Positions 7,245 to 14,726 of a stretch of DNA of 64,000 nucleotides are shown piece by piece. A model generated the notes under the pieces. That model saw only the letters and a list, made by a program, of their open reading frames with translations, did no database searches and had not been told where the DNA came from. The DNA is taken from positions 1,956,277-2,020,276 of the forward strand of contig CATQHS010000001.1 of NCBI GenBank assembly GCA_958296055.1, given 5' to 3'. This DNA is from an uncultured Acidimicrobiales bacterium. Lineage in GTDB: Bacteria > Actinomycetota > Acidimicrobiia > Acidimicrobiales > Aldehydirespiratoraceae. The stretch's first letter is position 1; each line of letters starts with the position of its first letter. A program made the translations under genes and the position numbers.

Positions 7245-8630
7245 ATGCGAAAAAAGGTTCCTGCACTTAAAGTATCTCAGTGGTTATCTGGATGGGAAAA
7301 GGCTGATTTCTCTCCTGATAAATTTCGAAGGAAACCACCTGAACAATTTTTCTTATTCTCTATGGAAGCATCTGAACTGAGGCGATTGATTGGGATTCAG
7401 CGCCGTTCGTCTAAAGCTGGAACACCACGAAATCAGGATCTTGGGATTCAACGTGCTCACGAAAGAACCAGATCAATTGAGATTGCCGATTATGTCAAAT
7501 ACGGATTTCCTTGGTCCAAACTGAGCCCACGAAAACGTGAAGCTAATGAATATGCGGATCTTATAAAGCCAGGCTGGTTACCGACAGCTATGGTTGTAAA
7601 TATCCTATTACCTGAAGATGACCGTAAAGGTAAATCAGTTAATACAAAAGACCTAGTAACAGTTGATCTCCAGAACTTTCTAGCTTATATTGAGATACCG
7701 GATACAACTGAGTATGGTTGGGAACTCTCTGGGGTTCCGCCAATTGAAATAATCGATGGACAGCATCGACTGTGGGCTTTTGATGAAGAAGTTGAGGGTT
7801 ATGAAGTTCCGGTTGTTGCGTTTCTAGGGCTAGATAGAAGTTGGCAAGCTTATCTCTTTTACACTATAAATATTTCCCCTAAGAAGATAAACCCTAGCCT
7901 AGCTTATGATTTGTATCCGTTGTTGCGTACTGAAGACTGGCTAGAAAAATTTGAAGGGCATTTTGTTTATCGTGAAACAAGAGCTCAGGAACTAACGGAA
8001 GCTTTGTGGTCACATGAAGCAAGTCCTTGGTTTAGACGCATAAATATGCTTGGTGAACGTGGTCGAAAGACGGTTACTCAAGCTTCATGGATTAGAAGTT
8101 TGTTGGCAACTTTTGTCAAAAGTTGGGAAGGTAAAAGAGTACAAATTGGCGGGCTTTTTGGTGCTCCAGTTGGCCAGGACGAGTTGGTTCTTCCTTGGTC
8201 TCGAGCACAACAAGCAGCGTTTCTTATCTATGCGTGGCGAGAGTTTGAGAAGGCAATAGATAAAGTTCAACCTGAGTGGGCAGATGCTTTAAATTCTTCA
8301 GAAGATCAAGCAACTAGTAATCCTGGTATGCGATCCGGTTATTCAATGCTAAATTCAGATATGGGAGTGCGAGGATTTCTATATACTTTAAATGATCTAT
8401 GCTATGTTAAGGTTGAGCAACTTGAATTGCGCTTATGGGAGCAAGAAATTGGTAACTCTGCGACTTCAAATTCAGATATAACTTTGGCACTTGAAAGCCT
8501 TAAAGAAATTGCTGTAGCTGAGTTCATTACAACACTTATGGAAACACTTGCCCAGTATGACTGGCGTTCTTCCAATGAACCTAATCTCACACTTGAGGAG
8601 CATCAGCTAAAAGGCGAGATTCAGGGGTAG
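7245..8630 (+). CDS. DGQHR-domain (DndB-like) protein, C-terminus frameshifted
   Basis: A 461-residue protein from ATG 7245, preceded by AGGTGA. The signature DGQHR is at about residues 171-175 in IEIIDGQHRLWAF. DGQHR proteins include DndB, the regulator of DNA phosphorothioation clusters, and members of other defence islands; the biochemical role outside dnd is unclear. No dndCDE genes are in view. Base composition is AT-rich, unlike the flanks, which indicates acquisition. The frame stops at TAG 8628-8630 after a run of four G (8624-8627); losing one G opens about 43 more residues to 8757 with protein-like composition (GYRELRQELLQFV...). The gene is either mutated, misread, or frameshifted in expression. 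Confidence 0.8.
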   Translation: MRKKVPALKVSQWLSGWEKADFSPDKFRRKPPEQFFLFSMEASELRRLIGIQRRSSKAGTPRNQDLGIQRAHERTRSIEIADYVKYGFPWSKLSPRKREANEYADLIKPGWLPTAMVVNILLPEDDRKGKSVNTKDLVTVDLQNFLAYIEIPDTTEYGWELSGVPPIEIIDGQHRLWAFDEEVEGYEVPVVAFLGLDRSWQAYLFYTINISPKKINPSLAYDLYPLLRTEDWLEKFEGHFVYRETRAQELTEALWSHEASPWFRRINMLGERGRKTVTQASWIRSLLATFVKSWEGKRVQIGGLFGAPVGQDELVLPWSRAQQAAFLIYAWREFEKAIDKVQPEWADALNSSEDQATSNPGMRSGYSMLNSDMGVRGFLYTLNDLCYVKVEQLELRLWEQEIGNSATSNSDITLALESLKEIAVAEFITTLMETLAQYDWRSSNEPNLTLEEHQLKGEIQG

Positions 8631-8757
8631 CGGTGGGTATCGTGAGTTGCGTCAGGAGCTTCTTCAGTTTGTTTCCGATTCGGCCGGAGGAAGCTTGGTT
8701 GGTGAAGCTGCGAATGAAGTGCTGCATCGACTTGGTATGTCACCGTATGCAACTTAG
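8628..8757 (+). other. Out-of-frame C-terminal extension of the DGQHR gene
   Basis: Reading from 8629 in the +1 frame gives about 43 residues (SGGYRELRQELL..., ...NEVLHRLGMSPYAT) with an ordinary helical composition and a stop at 8755-8757. Its stop overlaps the ATG at 8747 of the next gene, the arrangement expected of two adjacent coupled genes, which supports this being the original end of the DGQHR protein. Confidence 0.5.
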
Positions 8758-10087
8758 TAATTCTGACATAGATATATTAAAAGAGGCCTCAACTGAAGGT
8801 ATCGTTAACCAGTTTAGTAGGATTAAAGCATACAATACGAATGAGCAATGGTTGGATATTGGAAATGTTTATAAGTCTGACCCGGTAACGAGAATCAATT
8901 TAGAAAAAGATGGAGAAAAGACAAGAAAGTCTTTACAGCTAGCCGATTACATAGCTGTTTCATCTCCGACGCATCTCTGGGATGGATGGAATTATTTGGG
9001 TTTAGCACTTTATTCATATGTATGTGGATATACAGCTAACGCTAAACACCTTGCATATTATGCTGAATTGCGAGTTGCAATGTCACTTCTAGCATCACAG
9101 GGCGTCGGGATTTTCAATCGATGTCATTTCGTCGTTGATAAGAACAGCAATGTATATGAGCTAGCCCATATAAGTACGCATGATGCAACTTGGCTATATC
9201 TAGAGCAATGGGCTGATGGAGGTGGTTCGAAATATTTTTTGGATCGCGCGCTTCGGGTTCAATCTTACTCTTTTACTGATTGGCTTAGAGCCTTTCCACA
9301 CGGTGGTGCATTGGCACCGGTTGGCGCTGAACGATTGCTTTCAATGGCGTTTGATCTTCGGTGTATGAAGGAAGACCGTAAGGCTAGGAACGAGGCGAGT
9401 TATAGACCGACAGGAATTGTTGTATCCGAGGTTAGAGATCTTAAAGCAGATGTTGAATTTGTCGTTGAATCGATCCGTCTTCTCGAACCGGGAGGTTTGT
9501 TAGGAACCTTTGAAATGGATAAATTCATTCTTCGCCAAGTTATTGAGCGTGCCTTTGATAGCGGAAATGAAGATATTAGATCCAAAGTTCATGGGTTAGA
9601 AAAGTTTCGTAGTTCTGTCGTAGCTATGGTTGCGAATTTAATGGATAATCCTGATTTACAAAAGAATTTTAGAGAGTTCTTTACTCGTGAGTTGGATGCT
9701 GAGGAACCTCGGTTATTAAGGGAGGCAGAAAAACGAAATAATCATAACGATGAAGGCTATCATTTTCAAGTGATTAGTCGCGCAATACTCCTCCTAAGGG
9801 TTGCTACCAGCATAGTTCGTGAGATGCTTAAGGATTCAGGTGTAAATCTTGACTCATTAGAATTTTGGTGGCGTGATATTGGGCGTACTCAAGGATTTTG
9901 GAAAGCTCCTTTTGAATCAGTAGATAGCTTTCAATTATGGGATGATTTTAGTAGCTATTTGGATGATATTGATCGCTGGATTGATGGTGATCATTGCTCG
10001 AGACAGAGCTTACTTATAGATTGTGCTGTCCCATTGACCCAGATAACAGGGTTGGCTAAATTTGCTCTTATAGGACTTGCCCTATAA
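8747..10087 (+). CDS. Unknown protein, partner of the DGQHR gene
   Basis: A 446-residue protein from ATG 8747. The open frame begins at 8633, but the first 38 codons overlap the restored end of the DGQHR gene and look like a shadow; ATG 8747 overlaps that gene's stop by 11 bases. No domain was recognised. Features seen: a helical AYYAELRVAMSLLASQG region followed by FNRCHFVVD (about residues 100-125), a conserved-looking DATWLYLEQWADGGG, an acidic and basic central helical part (EKRNNHNDEGYH) and a Trp-rich end. No transmembrane segment except a weakly hydrophobic last 15 residues. AT-rich like its neighbour, so transferred with it. A defence or modification role is suggested only by context. 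Confidence 0.65.
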   Translation: MQLSNSDIDILKEASTEGIVNQFSRIKAYNTNEQWLDIGNVYKSDPVTRINLEKDGEKTRKSLQLADYIAVSSPTHLWDGWNYLGLALYSYVCGYTANAKHLAYYAELRVAMSLLASQGVGIFNRCHFVVDKNSNVYELAHISTHDATWLYLEQWADGGGSKYFLDRALRVQSYSFTDWLRAFPHGGALAPVGAERLLSMAFDLRCMKEDRKARNEASYRPTGIVVSEVRDLKADVEFVVESIRLLEPGGLLGTFEMDKFILRQVIERAFDSGNEDIRSKVHGLEKFRSSVVAMVANLMDNPDLQKNFREFFTRELDAEEPRLLREAEKRNNHNDEGYHFQVISRAILLLRVATSIVREMLKDSGVNLDSLEFWWRDIGRTQGFWKAPFESVDSFQLWDDFSSYLDDIDRWIDGDHCSRQSLLIDCAVPLTQITGLAKFALIGLAL

Positions 10088-10183
10088 TTATCTTAAAATT
10101 TACCGCAGATCACAATCTTCCGCAATTCACATGGACGACGGCTCCTATGGTGGTGGATCCAACAGCTACTCAAAAGCCATAGC

Positions 10184-10882
10184 TTATGAGGTACTGCCAG
10201 TCTTTGCTTCAGGCAAGTTGATCAATGAGAATTGTTTTGGAGCTGAACCATTATCTGAGCTTTGATACATCGGATGTTGTTGGCCACGTGGCATGACATT
10301 TGGGTCGGATTCGTGACCCCAGACGGCCCAGTTTCTTTGAGGGTAGCGAGCGAAAATCTCTAAATATGGTCCAGGTGAACATGCTTCAATGATGGCATAT
10401 TGCTCATCCGGCTTCCTAGAATGTTCGCGCTTGCGAGATTCGATTAGGTTCACTTGGCGGCGACCTGGATCTAAAGTCCGCAGTTTACCGCGAACTCCAA
10501 AGAGGATGGCTTCGGTGACATTCCGAAAATAGAAGCCGACCCCCCGTCCGTCTGGTCTGCCGTCCTTCCTGCGCTTTGTCCACACAATCATAGCTTTGTA
10601 TGTGAAGCCCCAAGCTTCCACTACATGGAGTCCTTCATTGAGGAGCGCGTTAGGAACCCACAAATAACAGTGAGACTTATCCGCCATAAGATCGGTTATG
10701 GGAAGCTCTGCAATGTCCTTTAAAGTCATGGTATCGTACCGGGACAGCCGCCGGTGCTCTGGAGCGACCTTGCCCGTGCGGTTCTGGAAGCGCCACGGCG
10801 GGTCGGCGAGCAGCGTGCGGAAGGGTTGGCCGCCGAGCGATTCGAGATCGAGGCCGTCGGAGCATTTCGGATGGCTGCTCAC
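10184..10882 (-). CDS. MT-A70 family N6-adenine methyltransferase
   Basis: A 232-residue enzyme with the catalytic DPPW motif at about residues 26-30 (LLADPPWRF) and the family's C-terminal GPYLEIFARYPQRNWAVWGHE, a SAM-binding Asn/Glu region. MT-A70 proteins transfer methyl from SAM to N6 of adenine in DNA or RNA; bacterial copies in islands are usually DNA methylases. The start ATG overlaps the stop of the RAMA-like gene upstream by four bases, so the two are translated together. It converges on the unknown protein gene. GC is intermediate, between the island core and the genome. Confidence 0.88.
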   Translation of the reverse strand: MSSHPKCSDGLDLESLGGQPFRTLLADPPWRFQNRTGKVAPEHRRLSRYDTMTLKDIAELPITDLMADKSHCYLWVPNALLNEGLHVVEAWGFTYKAMIVWTKRRKDGRPDGRGVGFYFRNVTEAILFGVRGKLRTLDPGRRQVNLIESRKREHSRKPDEQYAIIEACSPGPYLEIFARYPQRNWAVWGHESDPNVMPRGQQHPMYQSSDNGSAPKQFSLINLPEAKTGSTS

Positions 10883-11154
10883 GAACCCCTCCTGATCTCG
10901 TCAAGCGTTTTGCCGCCGAGTCGCGGAACGCGCCAACGAATCCACCCATCGGCAGACTTGGCGTTCAGCGCCGCCTTGGCTGCACCGGAAGGCGTCGCGT
11001 ACGGCTTGCCGTCCACGACCACGTTGCCGTGATTGTCCAAAATCCCGTCGATCGGTGCTGCCGATCGACGGTTGATCACAAGTTTCTCGTTCGGGTTGAG
11101 GCGTCCGTCAGCGATCAACTCGCGAACGGACTCGGTGCCTGTAGTGCGTGCCAC
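10879..11154 (-). CDS. RAMA-like small protein coupled to the methyltransferase
   Basis: A 91-residue protein starting at GTG 11154 with AGGAGG about seven bases upstream. Its second half (GKPYATPSGAAKAALNAKSADGWIRWRVP) matches the pattern of RAMA/DUF4357 domains: a Tyr-Ala-(T/S)-Pro-Ser-Ala-Ala helix and a Gly-Trp-x-x-Trp strand. RAMA domains are found attached to or beside restriction enzymes and adenine methylases and are thought to read modified DNA. Here it is a separate protein in an ATGA overlap with the methyltransferase, probably giving target selection or sensing of methylation. Confidence 0.7.
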   Translation of the reverse strand: MARTTGTESVRELIADGRLNPNEKLVINRRSAAPIDGILDNHGNVVVDGKPYATPSGAAKAALNAKSADGWIRWRVPRLGGKTLDEIRRGS

Positions 11155-11174
11155 GCTTTCCTCCTTCTTGGTCG

Positions 11175-11206
11175 GATCTTCGGATCTTCAGATCTAGAGA
11201 TCTATA
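11175..11206. repeat. Four tandem 8-bp repeats, each beginning GATCT
   Basis: Units GATCTTCG, GATCTTCA, GATCTAGA and GATCTATA follow each other without gaps, 20 bases upstream of the GTG of the RAMA-like gene. Every unit carries a GATC tetranucleotide, so four possible adenine-methylation sites are spaced exactly eight bases apart in the likely promoter of a methyltransferase operon. They could be a methylation-sensitive operator. Confidence 0.7.
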
Positions 11207-11587
11207 GTTCTACTCCAATCGCAGTCGAATCAGGTGGACCCTCGGCCGGGAGGAGAGTCAAGTCAAGGGGTATGACACTCGGTCCGGCGAGAACCGAGAA
11301 GGCTGACGCCTGAGTCGAGTGAGAGCGCAGGCCGGATCGGACGGGAAGGGTCACGGCGGCGGAACCGAGCGTGTCCTCGGGGCGAGACGGGCGAGTTCGG
11401 CGGCCTTGCCCGTCGTCAGACTGCGGGCGGCGCTTCGGGGACGGGGTGAACCTGACGACTGCCGTGGTGGGCGAGAAGAGGGCTACAGCGGCGGAGGAAC
11501 CTGGTCACGTCAGGGCTGTTCTGGTGTGACGACCGGGGACGTTGTCTCTGGCGCGTTGAGTTCGGGCGCGGGGCGGTGCCGAGTGGG
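11207..11587. other. Gap with no supported gene
   Basis: About 380 bases between the GATC repeats and the promoter of the antitoxin-like gene. Open frames exist on both strands, but none has a ribosome site or a recognisable protein pattern. Composition is GC-rich. Confidence 0.5.
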
Positions 11588-11593
11588 TACGAT
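11588..11593 (+). promoter_or_regulatory. -10 box TACGAT, likely leaderless start of antitoxin-like gene
   Basis: TACGAT ends seven bases before the ATG at 11601. The ATG has no Shine-Dalgarno sequence. Confidence 0.45.
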
Positions 11594-11600
11594 CAGGCAC

Positions 11601-11840
11601 ATGACTGAACTGGAGGCCGCCCCCGCTATCGCTGAAGAGCAGAAATCGGCGATTCAGATGCCACCCGCGCCGGAGTCTGGCAATCGAAGCCGGTATCAGG
11701 CAAATGCTGACGCAGAAGACTACACAGATGGAAGTGAGGAAGACCCTGCTCCAGATCCCGATGGGGATTTTGCCGCAGGTAGATACATACGATATGAAAG
11801 TTCGGAAGAGTTCTTGGCGGCATTGAGGGCTCGTATTTAA
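11601..11840 (+). CDS. Small acidic antitoxin-like protein
   Basis: A 79-residue acidic protein with a low-complexity, probably disordered first two thirds (Ala, Glu, Asp, Pro-rich) and a conserved-looking end, GRYIRYESSEEFLAALRARI. It lies eight bases upstream of a disrupted RelE/HigB-like toxin gene, the usual order and spacing of a toxin-antitoxin pair. No DNA-binding domain is visible. Identification as antitoxin is by position and size only. The partner is now broken by an insertion, so the pair is probably inactive. Confidence 0.5.
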   Translation: MTELEAAPAIAEEQKSAIQMPPAPESGNRSRYQANADAEDYTDGSEEDPAPDPDGDFAAGRYIRYESSEEFLAALRARI

Positions 11841-11957
11841 TTGGCAATGTGCCTACACATGATGAGGCGGACGCCTTTATCCGCGATTTCAATAAGCTAA
11901 CTAAGTCACAGCGTGACCGTTTCTTGTCAGCACTTGAAAACTTCATAGTAGATCTGC

Positions 11958-13092
11958 TAGTGGTCCGTCGCTGAAATGGTTGGGTCGTGTAGTGTTGTGG
12001 GATGACTCGTGTTGTGGAGATGTCGGCTGGGGATCGGGAGGAGTTGGGGCGTCTGGCCCGGTCCGGGGTTGAGCCTCATCGGCGGGTGGCGCCGGCCCGG
12101 GCGTTGTTGGCGTTGGCCGACGGGGCTTCGGTGCGGGCGACGGCCAGGGCGCTGGGCTCGCATCAGGACACGGTGCGGCGCTGGCGGGACCGGTTCGCGG
12201 TGTCGGGGGTGGCCGGTATTGGGGCGGTGGCGCCGGGGCGGGGTCGCAAGCCCCAGATCCCCGCGGCGACCGTGGAGGCGATCGTGGCCGACACGCTGCA
12301 CACCGTGCCCGAGGACGGCTCCGCGGCGTGGTCGACGCGGACGATGGCCGCCCGCCACGGCGTGGGCAAAGACACCGTGGCGCGCATCTGGAGGGCGCGG
12401 GGCCTGCGGCCCTGGCGCACCGAGACGTTCAAGCTGTCGGGCGACCCCGACTTCGAGGCCAAACTCGTCGACGTGGTGGGCCTGTATATGAACCCGCCCG
12501 AGCGGGCCGCGGTGTTCAGCTTCGACGAGAAAACCCAGTGCCAGGCCATAGACCGCACCCAGCCGTCGCTGCCGATGCGCCCGGGCCGAGCCCGCACGAT
12601 GACCCATGACTACAAACGCCACGGCACCACGGACCTGTTCGCCGCGCTCGACGTCGCCATCGGAGAGGTCCTGCACCAGACCCGACGCCGCCACACCGGA
12701 CGCGACGTGCTGGCCTTCTTCAAATGGATCGACCTGCACACCCCGCGGCGCCTCGACGTCCACATCGTTTTAGACAACCTCTCAGCCCACAAATCCGAGC
12801 CCGTGCGAACCTGGCTCGCGCACCCGAGGCGAAAGCGCTGGCACCTGCACTTCACCCCCACGTCCGCGTCGTGGCTCAACCTCGTCGAAGCCTGGTTCTC
12901 GGTGCTCACCCGCAAAGCCCTCGCCGACAACAGCTTCAGTTCCGTAGCCGACCTGACCGAAACCATCGACGCCTGGGCCCACAACTGGAACCACGACCCC
13001 AAACCCCTCACCTGGACCCGAACCGCCGACGACATCATCGCCAAAGTCAAACGAGGAAGAGCCGCCCTCACCAAAACCACGACATACCACTA
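11958..13092 (+). mobile_element. IS630-family insertion sequence with TA target duplication
   Basis: The element is bounded by TA dinucleotides at 11958-11959 and 13091-13092. Its ends are imperfect inverted repeats: TAGTGGTCCGTCG at the left and TAGTGGTATGTCG at the right (read inward), with a further shared TGGT. IS630 elements insert into TA and duplicate it. The element carries one transposase gene and interrupts a toxin gene, whose reading frame is restored when the element is removed. Confidence 0.85.
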
Positions 13093-13093
13093 G
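12002..13093 (+). CDS. IS630-family transposase
   Basis: A 363-residue DDE transposase. An N-terminal helix-turn-helix region (ATARALGSHQDTVRRWRDRF, about 40-60) is followed by a winged-helix linker and the catalytic core with Asp in VFSFDEKT, Asp in IVLDNLSAHKS and Glu in SWLNLVEAWFSVL. The frame is intact, so the element may still be active. The stop codon TAG uses the TA of the target duplication and the next flanking G. GC content and codon use are close to the host's, so the element may have come from a related genome. Confidence 0.92.
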   Translation: MTRVVEMSAGDREELGRLARSGVEPHRRVAPARALLALADGASVRATARALGSHQDTVRRWRDRFAVSGVAGIGAVAPGRGRKPQIPAATVEAIVADTLHTVPEDGSAAWSTRTMAARHGVGKDTVARIWRARGLRPWRTETFKLSGDPDFEAKLVDVVGLYMNPPERAAVFSFDEKTQCQAIDRTQPSLPMRPGRARTMTHDYKRHGTTDLFAALDVAIGEVLHQTRRRHTGRDVLAFFKWIDLHTPRRLDVHIVLDNLSAHKSEPVRTWLAHPRRKRWHLHFTPTSASWLNLVEAWFSVLTRKALADNSFSSVADLTETIDAWAHNWNHDPKPLTWTRTADDIIAKVKRGRAALTKTTTYH

Positions 13094-13266
13094 CTATAGA
13101 AACAGGCCAGCGCCAATCCTTTCGTTCAAGCCTGCGAGTGCGCAAAGTACAGGGTTTGAGTGGCGTGTTTGAAATGACTTGGGCCCGTGATGGAAGAGCA
13201 ACCTTTTCATGGGGCGATGAAGTTATAAAAAGGTTGCCGACATGTGGAATGGCGACGTTGCGGGAC

Positions 13267-14106
13267 TCATGACATCTTCAATCGTCCTTGATCTTGTCGT
13301 TTTGGCTGCTCGGGGAAGAGGGAGCGGCGGCGAAGGAAGTTGATCATGGCCTCGTCGAAGCGCCGGGGCTGCTCTAGGGCGCAGGTGTGGCCGGCGTCGT
13401 CGATGGTGACGATCTCAACATCGGGAATATGGTCCTTCAACTCCAGGGCCCGGCGGTGGGCGTTGTCGAGGCTGCCGGTGACGATCAGGGTCGGCGCGCT
13501 CAAGCCGGTCCAGAAGTCATCGGGGTCCGGCTCTCCCAGGGCTCGGAACATCTCGATGATGGTGGCCACATCGGCGGTGTCGTCGCGCTCCAAGATCGTT
13601 TCGATCAGGTAACGGCCCCGCTCGGTGGCACCGAACGCCTCGCTCACCACCTCATAGGCGTGGGTCCGCCGGTAGGCCAGGCCGCTCTCTGAGTAGCCGG
13701 CGATCCGCTTGGGGGCGAACTCCTTGCCAGGCGTGTACCCCACCCCCGACAGCACTGTCGCCGCCACCTCTTGGGGCCGGGTCCGGGCCATGTGGACCGC
13801 CGTCCAGGCCCCCACCGAGCAACCCACGATGACGACTGGCTCCGGCTCGGCCAACGGCCCCGAACGGCGGTCGAGCGCGGCCCAGCAGGCGTCGGCCACG
13901 TCGGTCATGGTCAGCCCGGGCCCCGCCCCCGGCGATCGGCCGTAGCCGGGCAGATCCACGGCGACGGTTCGGTACCAAGTGGAGAAATGGGCCATCTGAT
14001 ACAGCCAGCACGACCAGTCGAGCGGGTTGGGGTGCAGGAACAGCATGGGCGGCCCGGCCGCGCCCACGGCCACCGCGTGCAGGTCCCCGACCGGTTTTCT
14101 GAGCAA
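13267..14106 (-). CDS. Alpha/beta hydrolase fold protein
   Basis: A 279-residue hydrolase from TTG 14106, with AGGA six bases upstream. HPNPLDWSCW forms the oxyanion loop region, the nucleophile elbow is GCSVG (about residues 94-98), Asp is in VTGSLDNAHR and His in DDAGHTCALEQP: a full catalytic triad. Such enzymes include meta-cleavage product hydrolases, esterases and lactonases; the substrate cannot be told. It stands alone, convergent with the broken toxin gene, and its start codon lies inside a long inverted repeat, suggesting specific regulation. Confidence 0.85.
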   Translation of the reverse strand: MLRKPVGDLHAVAVGAAGPPMLFLHPNPLDWSCWLYQMAHFSTWYRTVAVDLPGYGRSPGAGPGLTMTDVADACWAALDRRSGPLAEPEPVVIVGCSVGAWTAVHMARTRPQEVAATVLSGVGYTPGKEFAPKRIAGYSESGLAYRRTHAYEVVSEAFGATERGRYLIETILERDDTADVATIIEMFRALGEPDPDDFWTGLSAPTLIVTGSLDNAHRRALELKDHIPDVEIVTIDDAGHTCALEQPRRFDEAMINFLRRRSLFPEQPKRQDQGRLKMS

Positions 14107-14142
14107 GCGTTGTCCTATGGCGACAATCTTTGCTCAGAAAAC
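14094..14142. promoter_or_regulatory. 13-bp perfect inverted repeat over the hydrolase start
   Basis: GTTTTCTGAGCAA at 14094-14106 and its exact reverse complement at 14130-14142 flank a 23-base spacer that itself contains a smaller pair (TTGTC/GACAA). The TTG start codon of the alpha/beta hydrolase lies in one arm. It could be an operator for a dimeric repressor or an mRNA structure that controls translation. Confidence 0.6.
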
Positions 14143-14188
14143 AGAGGCTCGTTGACCAGGCGGGACGAGACCGGACCACAGTGCGATC

Positions 14189-14194
14189 TACGCT
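14189..14194 (+). promoter_or_regulatory. -10 box TACGCT, likely leaderless start of RDD gene
   Basis: TACGCT ends six bases before the ATG at 14201; no Shine-Dalgarno sequence lies between. Confidence 0.45.
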
Positions 14195-14200
14195 GCGGTC

Positions 14201-14695
14201 ATGGAGAACCTTCCACCACCGCCGCCACCACCGCCAGGTTCGCCGCCTGCACGGCCGTTCGGGTCACAGCCCGGGCCCGCGGCGTCGGGCGCACCGCTCG
14301 CCGGCTGGGGCCAACGGCTCGGCGCTTGGCTGATCGACTGGGTGATCCTGGCGCTCGGCGGCCTGTTGGTGCTGATGGCGTTGAGTCAGGTCATCAACGC
14401 GCTGCTGGTTATGTTGTCCATGCTCGTCTTCGTGCTGCTCTACTGGGGCGGGCACCTGACCGGCCGGGTCGGGCGAACCCCCGGCAAAGCGGTGCTGAGG
14501 TTGAGGGTGGCGTCGGTATCGGACCGTGCGTCCGCCATCGGGTTCGGACGCGGCGTCGGACGCTTCGTTGTCGACGCTGCGATCTCGATAGTGCCGTTCG
14601 GGTTTGTGATCGACCACCTGTGGCCGCTGTGGGACGACCAGAACCAGACCCTTCACGACAAGGCGGTCCGCAGCGTCGTCATCTCCGAGAGGTGA
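14201..14695 (+). CDS. RDD-family membrane protein
   Basis: A 164-residue protein. A Pro-rich cytoplasmic tail (about 1-30) precedes an RDD domain: GWGQRLGAWLIDWVI with the family's Arg and Asp in the first membrane segment, a second hydrophobic stretch to about residue 85, RTPGKAVLRLRV, and a third segment near 115-130. RDD proteins sit in the cytoplasmic membrane; some have been linked to Na+/H+ antiport, most have no known role. It is a single-gene unit convergent with the M20 peptidase. Confidence 0.88.
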   Translation: MENLPPPPPPPPGSPPARPFGSQPGPAASGAPLAGWGQRLGAWLIDWVILALGGLLVLMALSQVINALLVMLSMLVFVLLYWGGHLTGRVGRTPGKAVLRLRVASVSDRASAIGFGRGVGRFVVDAAISIVPFGFVIDHLWPLWDDQNQTLHDKAVRSVVISER

Positions 14696-14726
14696 GCGAC
14701 ATCCCCGTGACTTGAGCCGACCAGGG

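Larger units (their letters stand above)
11849..13291 (+). pseudogene. RelE/HigB-like toxin gene split by IS630 element
   Basis: The 5' part (11849-11959, VPTHDEADAFIRDFNKL...ALENFIVDLL) and the 3' part (13093-13291) join in frame when the IS and one TA copy are removed, giving a protein with LRVRKVQGLSGVFEMTWARDGRATFSWGDE, a pattern of small RelE/HigB-like toxins. After this the frame changes: one extra A in the AAAAA run near 13227 hides the expected end HVEWRRCGTHDIFNRP, which is read one frame away and stops at 13289-13291. So there are two lesions, an insertion and a likely single-base frameshift. The 3' end overlaps the convergent hydrolase gene by 25 bases. Confidence 0.7.

Noticed and set aside
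7245-8757. Phosphorothioation (dnd) cluster
   Set aside because: Only a DGQHR protein is present; no dndCDE or dndFGH genes were found in the window.
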